A program made the position numbers and the translations under genes. Positions 1 to 11,175 of a stretch of DNA of 64,000 nt are shown here, in pieces. Where the stretch lies: assembly GCA_000827265.1 (NCBI GenBank), contig KN834754.1, positions 760,831 through 824,830 of the forward strand. The letters run 5' to 3'. The notes under the pieces are model-generated. The model saw nothing but the letters and a program-made list of their open reading frames with translations, searched no databases and was not told the origin of the DNA. Origin of the DNA: Collybiopsis luxurians FD-317 M1 (lineage: Eukaryota > Basidiomycota > Agaricomycetes > Agaricales > Omphalotaceae). Positions within the stretch are counted from its first letter, which is position 1. Every line of letters starts with the position of its first letter.

Positions 1-1051
1 CCGATGGGAAGAACTTGGAGAGACTTTCCAGGGACAACATATGTCTGTTCCGCAAGTTGCTGAGTAGCAGAGCTGCTGCTAGAGGACGGATTAGAATTGT
101 CCGCGGCAGCTGTAGCTGTATTGGAGCTGGAGCTAGAGCCACTGGATGTAGTGGAAGCTGAAGCACTTGAACTACCATCAGACGCGCTAGCTGACGCTGG
201 AGAAGCCTAAAACAAGTGTCACAAATGATAGGCACAGCATTAAATGGGGCATTCCGGATAATCGGACAGGAAAAACTCTTACTGTTGATGAACCAGCACT
301 GCTTGCAGCAGTTGTTGAAGCCGAAGAAGATCCAGCCCCAGCTGATGCGGTCTGCGTACCAGGTGTCAAAGGCGACATCGTGGTTACTGCTCCCTAAATT
401 GCAAGTTGGAGCATGATGCATAAAACATATCAGGACTTGTGGACTCACATTGACCGATATAGCGCTATTGACGACAGTAACAGAAGTCGCTGAAGCGGCC
501 GCCGACGAAGTAGTGGAAGATCCAGAAGCGGCAGTGTTCACAGACGAACTAGCGGACGAACTGTCCGTGGATGAACTGGCGGAGGAACTGTCCGTGGATG
601 AACTGGCGGAGGAACTGTCCGTGGATGAACTTGAAGAGGAGGAAGAGAGACTTGATGAACCGGACGAGTTCGAGGTCGACGATGAAGTACTGTTGTTGTT
701 GGAAGAGGTGCTAGTGGTCGAAGTACTATTTGCATTCATCGCGACTGTACAGTTCTTAACCTCTTGGACGGCGGGTTTACCGTTGGAATCCGTGACTGGA
801 GTCAATGTGATGACACAAGTTTGTGTGAGGGGGCCTGCCGGTCTGAAAAGCAGATAACGAAAGCTCAGTTAAAAGCCTGCAAGATTGCAAAGCCTACGCA
901 CGTCATTGAACTGGTAACCTGCATCACAGTCGTCGGGGCAGAAAGTTGAGCGGTATTGGTGGTGGCTTGCCGATTGGCGAGTGGAAATGCATTGGTGGCA
1001 TTTAGGAAGAAGAGAGCAAGCAAGCAACGTGCGAGGAAGATGAGGAAAAAC
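1..1051 (-). CDS. Ser/Thr-rich secreted or cell-surface protein, C-terminus cut off by window edge
   Basis: Function is unknown. The first ~22 residues (MFFLIFLARCLLALFFL...) form a clear signal peptide ending near AFPLANRQ, so the product enters the secretory pathway. I read four exons on the minus strand: 1051-902, 842-449, 393-283 and 206-1, joined at gtgcgt, gtgagt and gtaaga donors. After a short Cys-containing region (QTCVITLTPV...VKNCTV) the chain is almost pure Ser, Thr, Ala and Asn for ~170 residues, with several N-X-S/T sites. It then becomes more ordered (QTYVVPGKSLQVLPIG) as it leaves the window. This layout fits a heavily O-glycosylated wall or surface protein. Whether a GPI signal or a transmembrane stalk follows cannot be seen. 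The roughly 290 bp between this start and the end of the upstream ATPase gene must hold its promoter. Confidence 0.75.
561..632. repeat. 27-bp minisatellite inside the Ser-rich coding region
   Basis: A 27-bp unit beginning ctgtccgtggatgaact starts at 561, 588 and 615, the last copy being partial. The period is a multiple of three. On the coding (minus) strand it encodes repeats of Ser-Ser-Thr-Asp-Ser-Ser-Ala-Ser-Ser type. Such in-frame arrays in fungal surface proteins often vary in copy number. Confidence 0.9.
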
Positions 1052-1342
1052 ATGGTGAACAGCTAATTGAACTTTGAGAAGGGCCTGAAAATGAACGTAG
1101 AGCCCGATTCCTGCGGTTTCTCAACGTTGAAAAGAACGGCGTATGCGTTCGAGAAGAAGAAAAGACTGGAAGGGGCCCTCTGGGCAAACGCGAAGGAGAT
1201 GGAAGATCGAGAAAGACTGGCGGCTATTAATATAGTGGTTGCCACAGAAAAACAGAAGTCGTGGGAAGAATGGCGATTTTTATTTCCATCAAAAGGCCTG
1301 GGCCGACCCACACCCACTCTATATTAGGAAATCGTAATTATT

Positions 1343-4300
1343 CTACCTCATTCCACCCTCAACTGCCTTGTAAACCTTACTTTCATGGACCCTTCGACTC
1401 CTTTTCCTCCAGTTCATCATTTGACCTACTATCCCAGAAACTAGCATCACTCCGTATTCTTCATAAATAATGCAAACGGCCATATTTATCGCTACCGCCA
1501 TCAATAGTTTCACTTTGCCATCTTTCGGTAAAATCATGAGGGTGAGTAGATCAAGAACAGCTTGCGGTGGTGAAAGCAGAACAAGCAAGTTAAACAATGT
1601 AAGAACGATCAAAGATAGCACAAGAAGGACTGTTCAGGTATCTTATCAGCAAGTAAGGCAGCCAAAATAGTAAAAGTTCCTTACCATTTTTCCACATGGG
1701 CTCCCGGTAGGGCGGACCAATGCTAAAAACGCACGCTGCTAGGATATACTGGAAACAGGAGATCAGAAATAGCACTGAATTTTCAAAGTTGGTCGATTCC
1801 AGCTGGTTGCTGCCATCTCCAGGATCAGGTGATGGCGGGGGTGTATACCTGGATAGTTAACGTCATGAGCGACTATCGACGGCAGGTGTGAGCGCTACAT
1901 TACCATTCTTGCCCACGGACCCATGAATACGCCCAAAGTTGAGCCGCACTAGTTATAAGTATCTGTCCAACGATACTTGACAAGACTTTTTTAGAAACCA
2001 AACTCGACGAAGGTCGTTTCGGAAAGATACGAGGATATGGAACACCTCGGCCCACTTTGGAAAATGGCATCATGTAAGATGTTGGCCGTTGCTCTTAGAG
2101 ATGACTTACTGGTGACAGCAATAGGGATAATAATGAATAGATCGATATACAGAAACTGGGAAAAAATAGAACAATGCCGAAGGATCAATGTCACATCTGC
2201 ACTGCGCATAGAGTTTGACACTTACTTGAAAATCACCTAGCGACGATGCGAAAGAGTAGAGTAGTGTTACGGTGGTAAATTGAATCATCGAGTAGAGGGC
2301 CCTAGGGTGCATTTTAGCAAGAAAAATTGCAGCATCGAGATTCGACGAGAAGATCTCCTTACATGAACTTGAACGCGCTAAAGCTCGTGACGAGAGCACA
2401 ACGTCCCTCCTTGACCAGCTCGAGAACGCACCCTATGTCAGGAGTGCTCGAGGTAAAAGGAGCGGCAATACTAGCTTCAGCTTCCGATAAGGATATCCCC
2501 ACATCGGCGGCTTTGAGTGCTGCACAGTCATTCGCCCCATCCCCGCACATAAGCACAGTATATCCAAGACCTTGTAGACGTTCGACAACTTCGTTTTTCT
2601 CATCAGGAGACATACGCGCAAAAACTTGCGCTTTCACAAGCATCTGCAGAACCAGTCAATGGAGAATCTTGAGTCATTGCCTGATAATGGGATACTTACT
2701 CGCTGCAAGGTTTCGAGGGAAGCGTAGTTAATCATCCATCGAAAAACATCTCCGGAAACCACCAACGAGTAGTCATGATAACTAATTTCATCTGCGTCTA
2801 CGGTATGATGGAGCGGCGGTGAGAGGGGCTTGAGACTGTAGGAATCGAGCTTCCACAGCGGGTCATCCATGCTTGTCCATTCCAATTTGGCCTCTGGAAG
2901 GGTCTCGTCACCTACTCGTACAGAAAGTGAGATGAAAGTAAATAGATTATATTGATTGAAATCATACCCCGCGCAAAAGACGGAGAGAAAACGTGGGCTG
3001 CTTGATTGATTAAACCGCATTCCCGCGCTACACTGACGGCAGTAAGAGGGTTATCACCAGTGATCATCCTGCATGCCAGATGTGCACTCCGAAGTGCCTG
3101 AATTGCTGGCGCTGTACCGGGCTTGATTTTATTCTCAAAGATTATCAATCCAAGGAATCGCAGATTACTCTCGGCGTGCTCTCTATGACGCATTAGTCTC
3201 CGACAATTCTGACCAGCGGAGGAGCCTACCGCTTCATCCGCTGAGCTTTTAACCACGATAATCCCTCTACACTTTTACCGGCCATTGCTATGACTCGATA
3301 TCCACGCTTGGTGTAGTAAGACAAGAGGTCGTCGTAATCATCGGGAACTAAAAGATGAATTAGCATGTTAAGATGGAAAGGTGATTCATTCGCACATGAA
3401 TCTTTTTCGCATATATCCGCCATGACCTCGGGAGCTCCCTTCACGTAGATTTCCATGCTATTGCTCTTGAGACGCTTGACCACCACACTCATTCTTCTCA
3501 GGGAGGAGACAAATTCAAACATCCGTATCACTCCGAGTTCTAGAAAATGTGCGCGCTGGTTTCCTCGGTTATTGTCTGCGAACAATCTGAATTTACGTTG
3601 TACTCACCTTAGTATTGCCTTTCAATGCATCTTCCAATCTGAACTGGGCGCTTCCCGGTGGACGCACCACTGTCTGAACCAAGGCCGTTTGTTCCGCTAC
3701 AGCTCTCGACTTCGCCTTGATTACCCCTATGCGACCAATCGTCCCTTCTTCAAGAGTCCATCTAGTGAACTCGAACATTTTCACATCTAGAGGATCACCG
3801 ACAGTCTCCCCATTTACCATTTTCAGAGAGTGACATGTCGCTAAAGCGTGTAGAAATGAAGCCTTATCCTTTCCCATAGGTAGGTCGTGGATATCATCAA
3901 GCAGTTCACCGAACAGATTGACATTCCGGTCTAACGGACGAATTCCGAGAATGTCTAATCCGTCTTCTGTCAGAGTTCCTGTTTTATCAAAGCAGCATAC
4001 GTTGACTTTGCCAGCGACATTAACCCGACTAGGAGATATACAGTGAATCCCAAGCTTTTTGAGCCGGCCAATCGCAAAGCTGGTCCCGATAGATAGCGTG
4101 GCAGGAAGAGCAGGAGGAACGACAACAGTGATTAAATCTAATGCGCGAATGAGAATAGTTTGCCATTTCAACTGGATTATGATTTGAGTACACCAAAGCA
4201 GGCGACAAAGGGAGAGACACTGACTCCAATCCGAACAAATTGTATGGCGCTGACACTAAAGCCAAGCAGAGCAATCCCAGCGAGTACCGCAATGAAGCGC

Positions 4301-6635
4301 ATCGAGTCGCGGTAGAATTTAAAACCGACTGGCTTTGGAAATAGCATTGATCTAACGAGTGCACCCTTTGTCGTGTCAAATCCTGTTTGATACCAGTAAG
4401 ATTCGCCGAGCGGACAAGGGAGACAACTTGCCAGTTCTTACAACCAGTGCCAGAGCGGGACGACCTTGAGTACCTTCGTTTGTCATAGATGCACGAATTC
4501 GCACAACTTTGGTTCCTCCATAAATAAAGGATTTAGGATTCTCCGCTTTACCGTCTCTCCACTTGATTAAATCTTCGTCCCTAGCAGGTATTTTGCTAAC
4601 AGGTATACTCTCACCAGTTAACATACTTTCATTGAGAATAGCATCACCAGCCAAAAGGAACATGTCTGCCGGAATGACTGAAAGTTGTGAGCCGGATAAG
4701 CTGACCACATCTCCTGGAACCAATTGTGTAGAATCCAGCTCGACCCCTGAAAGTGGTCAGAATGGCAACATTCGTGAGGAAAAAGAACATACAAGCTCCA
4801 TCCACTACAACGCTGACAGTGCAGCTTAATTTTGACATCTCTCGCATTCGAGAGATTGTCTGAAGACACACGTTAAAACAATCTCCGAGTAAGCACAGGG
4901 GTCTTTACCTTTTTTGTTTCTACCAAAGTAGTCGTTATACTGCCGATAGAAATTGCAAAAATACAAAATCTAACATGGGGTCAGTAGATAGTAGAAAACA
5001 ATGAGCTCAATACACTCACGCGTAGTAGTAGTAGTTATCAAGAGACCATAATATGATACTCGCCACTTGGAAAACATAGAACGGATGTATAACCTGCTCC
5101 GAGTCAACATGTCTGAAGGTTTTCAGGTCTTTGACACGCACCTCGTCGATAAGCAAGGCGACGGTAGACTTTGCCTCTATATTGATCTCATTCTTGTCAA
5201 ATAACTTCGCACGTTGGTGCCTAAGATCTTCCTGCAAACCAGACTGCAGGGCAGAGGCAGATGTCCAGGAAGGATCACGCCATTTCCTAGAGGATGTTAG
5301 ACCACTACACCACAATGACCAAATAGACAGACCTCATCACGTAAAATAGGCCGTTACGCGGATCGAGGGCAAAGCGAGAGTACCGGTAATTGACAACCAG
5401 AAGTGAACGTAGCATCTTGGTCTCAATATCATAAGTGTCATTAGACTCTCCATGAGGGGATAAGGATGATTGGTCTAGAGGTAGTGTGGACGGGAATGCT
5501 GTACTAATGGGGTAGGGATAGTCTAATTTCTGGAGAGATATCAGGACAATATCTCTGTTCATTGACTAAATTCAACGAAATCAGAGTTGTAAAAGGGTTG
5601 AGGACACGCAAGTCACACCTCCACCACCACAAAACCATTCTTGATGTTGATAAATGCCTTCTCATGGCTGACGGAGCGAAGCCATAGTCGAGGGAACCAG
5701 TGTCCAAGTAGACCCAAGATACCAAAGGTGAGAAAACAGCCTATGCGCCACAGCCATTGACGCCAGGTAGTTATCTCATATCCCACCAGACGGATATTGC
5801 TATCCTCGTCTTCGATGTAAATCTGCTGTCTGGAAGGAGGCCCGGGTGGCGGAGGTTCCATTTCCGCGAACGAAAAGTCCATGTCTATTCGCGTTTCCCC
5901 TCCGAATACTTGGTCTGAAGCCAGCAAAGGTAGACCTTGGCCCATGTTCGGTGACGGAGGTTCAGAGTCATATTCCATACTTCCAGTGACAGAGATAGTG
6001 TCTCGTCCCAGTGATTCCTCTTCGTCAGAGCCTTCCTCGCCCGATGAATAACCCCATCGTTCTTCGTCATCGCTTTCGACGGCGTAGTCAGATCCTGCAT
6101 CTGAGCGAGCACTTCTTCTGGATAAAGAAGCTGAAGATCTCCTCGAAGAAGTTGAAAATCTCCGGTCATGACCTTCTTGACCAGCTTGAGATTTTCCGAA
6201 GAGATTGGCCAAGTTGCCGAGGACGGAAGTACGGGCTGGAGGAGAAGGAGACCTACGACGTCTGCCTCTTGCGGAAGTCCTGCTACTTTCACCATCCAGA
6301 TTTTCTCCTTCACTACTCTGACGAGAAACCTGACTCTGCTGACTGTCCTGGCTTGGCCTTCTGTCAAAACTGGGCCGCCCGGATACACCCGAGTCACGAC
6401 TTTTTCTTCTGCTACGAGACCAGCTTCTCCTAAGGGGGTCCACATTAGACATTCGAGTCACACTGGATGGATTGACTGAATGACCGGGGCCTGAAAACAT
6501 AGTCCCTTCATCTTCGTTGTAAATGCTGAATTCGGATGTAGACCGTTTGAAGTTGGTTAAAGCATTGTTGATATCAATAGGAGATGCGCCTTCAGTATAG
6601 TCGTGTGGCTCAGATGGCCCAGCCACAGGCATCAT
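1343..6635 (-). CDS. P5B-type P-type ATPase (ATP13A/Ypk9-like, vacuolar or endolysosomal)
   Basis: A large multi-exon gene for a P-type transport ATPase. In order it shows: a ~270-residue Ser/Arg-rich cytosolic N-terminus; the P5-specific membrane-associated segment ([20 protein letters not shown]); the actuator motif LTGESIPV (near 4610); the M4 motif PPALP (near 4115), which marks P5B rather than P5A (PPELP); the phosphorylation motif [10 protein letters not shown] (near 3985); KGAPEVM (near 3440); TGDNPLTAV (near 3055); GDGANDC (near 2545); and C-terminal helices with [13 protein letters not shown] and PPYREPMW. All catalytic motifs are intact. P5B pumps are known to act in polyamine and cation handling at vacuoles or lysosomes; the substrate here is inferred from family. 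The last exon begins after an ag near 1632 and ends with the stop at 1343. The first of two consecutive ATG codons at 6635 is taken as the start. Confidence 0.96.
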
Positions 6636-6778
6636 TTCATGTGCTTCGGAGGAGGAAGAAGGAGATTCCAGAGGATTCGACGTTGTGAATAATAGAATTT
6701 GAATTGAAAAGCGAAAACCAAATTTGGAAATTCTGGCAAATACGCTGATGAATACGTATATTTGGCAGCAGACTACTA

Positions 6779-9405
6779 CTAGCTAGATTCTATAGTAGAC
6801 TCTCCCTCGAAAACAGTTTCTTTAACAGTAGATGCACTGTTAGGTTGACTCCCTTCACCCAAAATTGATTGCTGATGCTCCAGATTCCACTTTTCGTCAA
6901 TTTCACGCAATTTCCTCAAGAATCGCTTCTGAGGTTTGGCATATTTTTCCGGAGGAGAATTGTTCTCCAACATTTCCTTCACCTCTGAATCCTGCAACCT
7001 TGTACCCTCAGGTCCGTATAGCTCAAGCAGCGTCAAAGTTTCATAGCAATTAGCACAAAACTTGTCCGCATCCGCCAAATCCGAAAATTCGTCATCTTCC
7101 TTCAGAACACCCAGTGCTTTCAATATATGGATCTGGATAGTTCAAATAACTTGATTGGAACTCAGCCCCCGTAAAATATAAAACACACACCTTTCGAATT
7201 CTGATACTCCGATTCCTTTTGAACGGAGCTCTCCGTCCCTCGTATTGATCGAAAAAGGTTTTCAGCATACGGTATAGCTCCACGTAAGCTGGAACACGAG
7301 GAAGCCTCGATCTAACTTGGAAAACTTTTTGCCAGTCTGGATGGTTCTGTAGCATGGGATCAATCCTGTTAACAATCTTTTTATCGAGGTCTGTGTCGTC
7401 ATCCGAAGTGGGGGTTTCATAGTCAAAGTTCCATTCCTGTGCGGTCCCAGTAACGAAAAGCTCCGCGTCACTGTCATTGATCTCGGCCTCCCCCTCCACT
7501 TTTTGCTTCTTCGTGCCATGGTGGGAAAGAGAGCCAGTAAGAGAACGACGTTCTGGAGAAAACGATCCCTCATTATCTGCAGTTGATTTATCTCCGTTTT
7601 CAGATGTTGAGCGATATCGTTTCCGTCCTCGTCTAGATTCCTGTAGGCCAAAAACATCGTCCAACTCGGGACTAGGCTCTGGCCGTAAATTTTTTGGAAT
7701 TTTAGGAGGCCCCGGCACTTCACCAGGTAGAGTAGCCTGAAGCAAAAAAAAAAAAAACAAATTAGTCATGAATCAATATTGCGTTTTCATTGGCGTACTG
7801 ATTCGACGACAATTTCGAGGATTCTCTGGTCGGTGATGCTAATGTTCGCAGGCGCTGCCTCATGTGAACTATCTTCATGTACTCGCAAGAAGAATTGTCT
7901 GTATTTGCCTCTCATTGTATAAACGCGAGCAGGACCTATACCAAAGTCAGTACGGGCCTTAAATCGTGGGTTGGCTAGGCAGACCTTCAATCCTAGACGG
8001 GCCAGATTGGAGACTCTCAACCTAGGCAGACATTGAATACAACGACGAAACGGTAGAAGATTTGTCCATACAATCTCCTGTGCGTTAGCCCAGAACCCAT
8101 ATTCAGGATGTTGAGAATCCGCCTCTTTCAGATGCACTACGATCTCAGCAAGCTGACGATCCTCCGTTCCACTTCGTATATCTGTAATCAGTACAGTCAC
8201 CATCCGCGAAGCAGGCCTTGATGGCCGAGATTGCTTGATCTTGACACGCTCTGTACAACAATAATCAAGAAGAGTGGGGTGCCAGAATATTGGAGGTCAT
8301 ACCTATTCGATGTTTTGAAAGGGGAGGAGGAACCTGTGAAGATGATGGCCCTATCTCGAGAACATCGTCATCTTCGAAAGTCTGAGAATCATAATCCCTG
8401 CGATAGTACGTGGTTGATGTACGTGCACCCCCAGACGACTCATTGCTTTTACTTTGACTTGCTTGTTTTGGTCTTTGCTTGACAGTTTTTGTGGTACTTT
8501 TCGAACTCGCTGTTTTAACCCTTTCAGGTGTTTTTCCTTTGGAGGAAACAGGGGTATGAGAAGCGATCTGAGGACCTTGGGTGGCTGGAAAACTGCCAGA
8601 GATAGGAGATACCGTGGATGCAGAGGTTGTAAATTGTGGGTTGGAAAGAAATGACATCGTTTGTGTTGACGGAGTAGTAAACGTAAACATAGTGCTACTC
8701 TGCGGGTGTTGAGTGGGGGTAGGATAGATTAAGCTCGGATATGCATTTGCAGGTTCGCCATTGTTCATCAAAGAATGCACATTAGATATGTTAGGGACAG
8801 ACGGGGAAGTAGGTGCAGGAGTAGCCTGCGATGGCGCAGATGGATTATAGTTAGACAGGCGAAATCTGCCAGTTTGTGTGGCATACTCTTCTTTCTTCTT
8901 TGCTTTCTTCGGTTTAGTCGTTTTTTTGGGCTTTGAGACTGATGTTACAGATTGACCGGGAAGAAAAATAGCATTTACGGCACCGGGAGGAGGCCTGGCC
9001 TGGTATGTATTCAGAGTAGTAGAGGTTGAACTATCTCCAAATGCCGAAGCGAATCCCAAAGGTTGCCGAAGAACAGGTTTGTGTGAAGGAGGAGGAGTGT
9101 CATCTAAACTGGGATTGGGTATAGCCGGGATTTCATCGTCTCCATCTTCCGATGTGGGTGTAAAGGAACGCTTCTGTATCTGGAAGAGATAAGGTCAAGT
9201 CGGTCACCAACTTGGCAAGCTGAACACACCCTCAACCCATCTGGTGAAGATTCTCTGCTGCTTCTGTACTGCACTTGAGTACACGTCCGGGTGTACAGAA
9301 GCAAAAAACGTACGAAGACTCGTCGATCTTTGGGAGCCTTTGAGGGTGTGGATTCCGGGCAATTCTATCTATAATTTCGTGTTCTGAATCAGAATAATTT
9401 GGCAT
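6779..9405 (-). CDS. Conserved basidiomycete protein of unknown function, nuclear-type composition
   Basis: I recognise the architecture from Agaricomycete genomes but no function is known to me. The start (MPNYSDSEHEIIDRIAR) lies in a short first exon. A proline-rich stretch follows (DDTPPPSHKPVLRQPLGFASAFG), then Lys-rich KPKKTTKPKKAKKKEEY and a TGRFRLSNYNP segment, then long low-complexity Ser/Thr/Pro sequence. A folded-looking core lies around 8203-7787, containing VTVLITDIRSG, VHLKEAD, YGFWANAQEI and ARVYTMRGKYRQFFLRV. The C-terminal third is acidic and contains RGRKRYRST and a final helical region (LDDVFGLQ, DWQKVFQ, KFCANCYETLTLLELY) with one CXXC pair. A nuclear location is inferred from the basic patches only. 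There are several exons, and the stop is the TAG at 6779-6781. Confidence 0.7.
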
Positions 9406-9702
9406 TGGGCACCTAGAATTTGTAGGAATTCGACTCCTGAGCAAGCGTTATGGATTCAAAGCTAGAAAACGAACTTTTACGAAGGCCTATAGTTGACTAT
9501 GATCTTGGGCGCAGCTGGATCTTGGGCGCTTGAACGCGCTGTCATATCTCAGCACGTGTCTTTTCTAGACGCGCAACGCGATACCTTGTTCTACATCTCA
9601 TACATTTGCGTAGTTATATATATATTAAATATCGAACCAAAACACATTCCATTATTTCACAAAAGATACCAGAATTATTGCGAGCAAAATCGTCCACACA
9701 CT

Positions 9703-10867
9703 CTATGCGTATACTTTCTTCGCTGTTGTGCAAAAGACCGCATCCACAGCTTCCTGTTCTACTCCGAGTTCAGCAAATGATTCTCGGGCTATCTCGTACC
9801 AGTCGCCGACTCGAGACGGCACTTTGCAAGACGCCGAAGAAGAGGAACCAAAGATGATACGTTGGTAACCAAAGGCTTCCATGACCGGACCCACTACATG
9901 ATTATATCTCAATTCAATACAGGCATAGCTAATGATCAGGTCGACTTACGGTACATCTTGATCCTTCGTTTCCATTCTTTATTCTGCTTTGTGGCGTCAA
10001 CGGGGCTGGCAACAGAGGCTGAAGGTGTCTCCGGTGTTTCCGCGTCCCAAGACGGTGGAAGATACTTGATTATGACTTGGGGGATCAGAGATAGAGCAGC
10101 GATTTGCGACTGGAATTTGCGATACACTGGATGATTCATTAATTTTACAATGGGAAGTTCGAGGTCGTTGGAAGGAGGTAGAAGATTAGCTGCAAATTGA
10201 GTGAGACGAAATTTCTAGAGAAAGCTGGAATACATTCGAGCATACATAGGATGATGGGAGGGACGGAAGGGACATCAGCCATTGCTTTTGACAACAAATC
10301 TTCGAAACTCTCGAACAAGGCTTCAGTCAGATCCGCATGGATGTCAATGTCAACCGGCCGGCCTTGCTGAAGGGCCCATTTGAGATTTTCAACCGAGTTT
10401 GGTGTCACTCGATTGAAGATGGTCGTCAATGAGACTGGATGCGATGCAGGCAGTGAAGAAGGTCGATCAGAGCTTTCTAGGCTGAATGGCACCATGATGG
10501 AGACTATGGGGACATCCAATCTGCAAGAGCCTTGGTTAAATGAACACTGATCAAAACTGAATGTGCAAAGGAACGGTTACTTTGACAGAGACTGTTCGTC
10601 GGTGTTGGCTAGTGACACGACTACTCCACCGATTCGGCTCCCCAGATTTGGGCCAGCTTCCTTCTTCCATAAAGACAAGAGTGCGTCGCCGCTGGAAGCC
10701 ACAACATTGGCATCGATGACTCTTTCGGGATGGACAGTGGAAGGACTGGGCGGAAGAGGAAATTTCTCGGAAGTACCTGAATTGGGAGGGGTGAATGCGC
10801 TCAAAGGGAGCTTTGGGAGAGATTTTGGGCCTTTTCGCCGGAAACCAGGTGAAGGTGGGATGCTCAT
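9703..10867 (-). CDS. Amidohydrolase-2-like protein lacking visible metal ligands (probable pseudoenzyme)
   Basis: Four exons join cleanly in frame: 10867-10581, 10520-10246, 10189-9950 and 9893-9703. After a basic, Pro-rich N-terminus (FRRKGPKSLPKLPLSAFTPP) comes a fold resembling the metal-dependent amidohydrolase (TIM-barrel) family: VIDANVVAS where active members have an HxH motif, RIGGVVVSL, VPIVSIMVPFSL, a central VDIDIHADLTEA, HPVYRKFQSQIAAL, and a C-terminal FGYQRIIFGSS...W/Y-rich helix ending VDAVFCTTAKKVYA. Active enzymes have an Asp in the GSD segment, here replaced by Ser (FGSSSS), and the HxH is absent. Fold assignment is by resemblance; loss of catalysis is inferred. It diverges from the Zn2Cys6 regulator gene across 308 bp. 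Confidence 0.65.
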
Positions 10868-11175
10868 AGTTGAAAGATGGAGGTGATGGTAAGTAGAGAA
10901 GCCAGGGCTTATATATCAGGTGGAAATAGATTTCCATTGATTCAATGATTGATTCAAAATTTGAAACAGATTGGGTTCCTTGTACAGGATAGCTGAATAT
11001 CTAGGCCAAACGGTCGTAAACCCTCTTGTTCTCCATGGTAACACTTTGCAAGGTAGGATGAGTGAGACTGGCCGCTGGACAGACGCAATCTCCGGCAACT
11101 TGAGATGTTTGACATTCAAAGTAATTGAGAATTGTTCGCACTCTCTATCGACGTCGCTCTCGTCACAAAGGAACC
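10868..11175. promoter_or_regulatory. Divergent promoter between the amidohydrolase-like and Zn2Cys6 genes
   Basis: These 308 bp separate the two start codons. They contain an AT-rich stretch with short direct repeats (attgattcaatgattgattc near 10936-10955). A pyrimidine-rich segment (ctctctatcgacgtcgctctc) lies just before the plus-strand ATG. No defined operator was recognised. Confidence 0.5.

Noticed and set aside
450..857. Plus-strand ORF rich in Glu/Asp with DELADELSVDEL repeats
   Set aside because: It is the antisense reading of the Ser-rich exon on the minus strand, which has a signal peptide and splice sites. The acidic repeat is a mirror of the 27-bp minisatellite.
10563..10886. 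Plus-strand ORF of 107 codons
   Set aside because: Antisense to the first exon of the amidohydrolase-like gene, whose exons join in frame.
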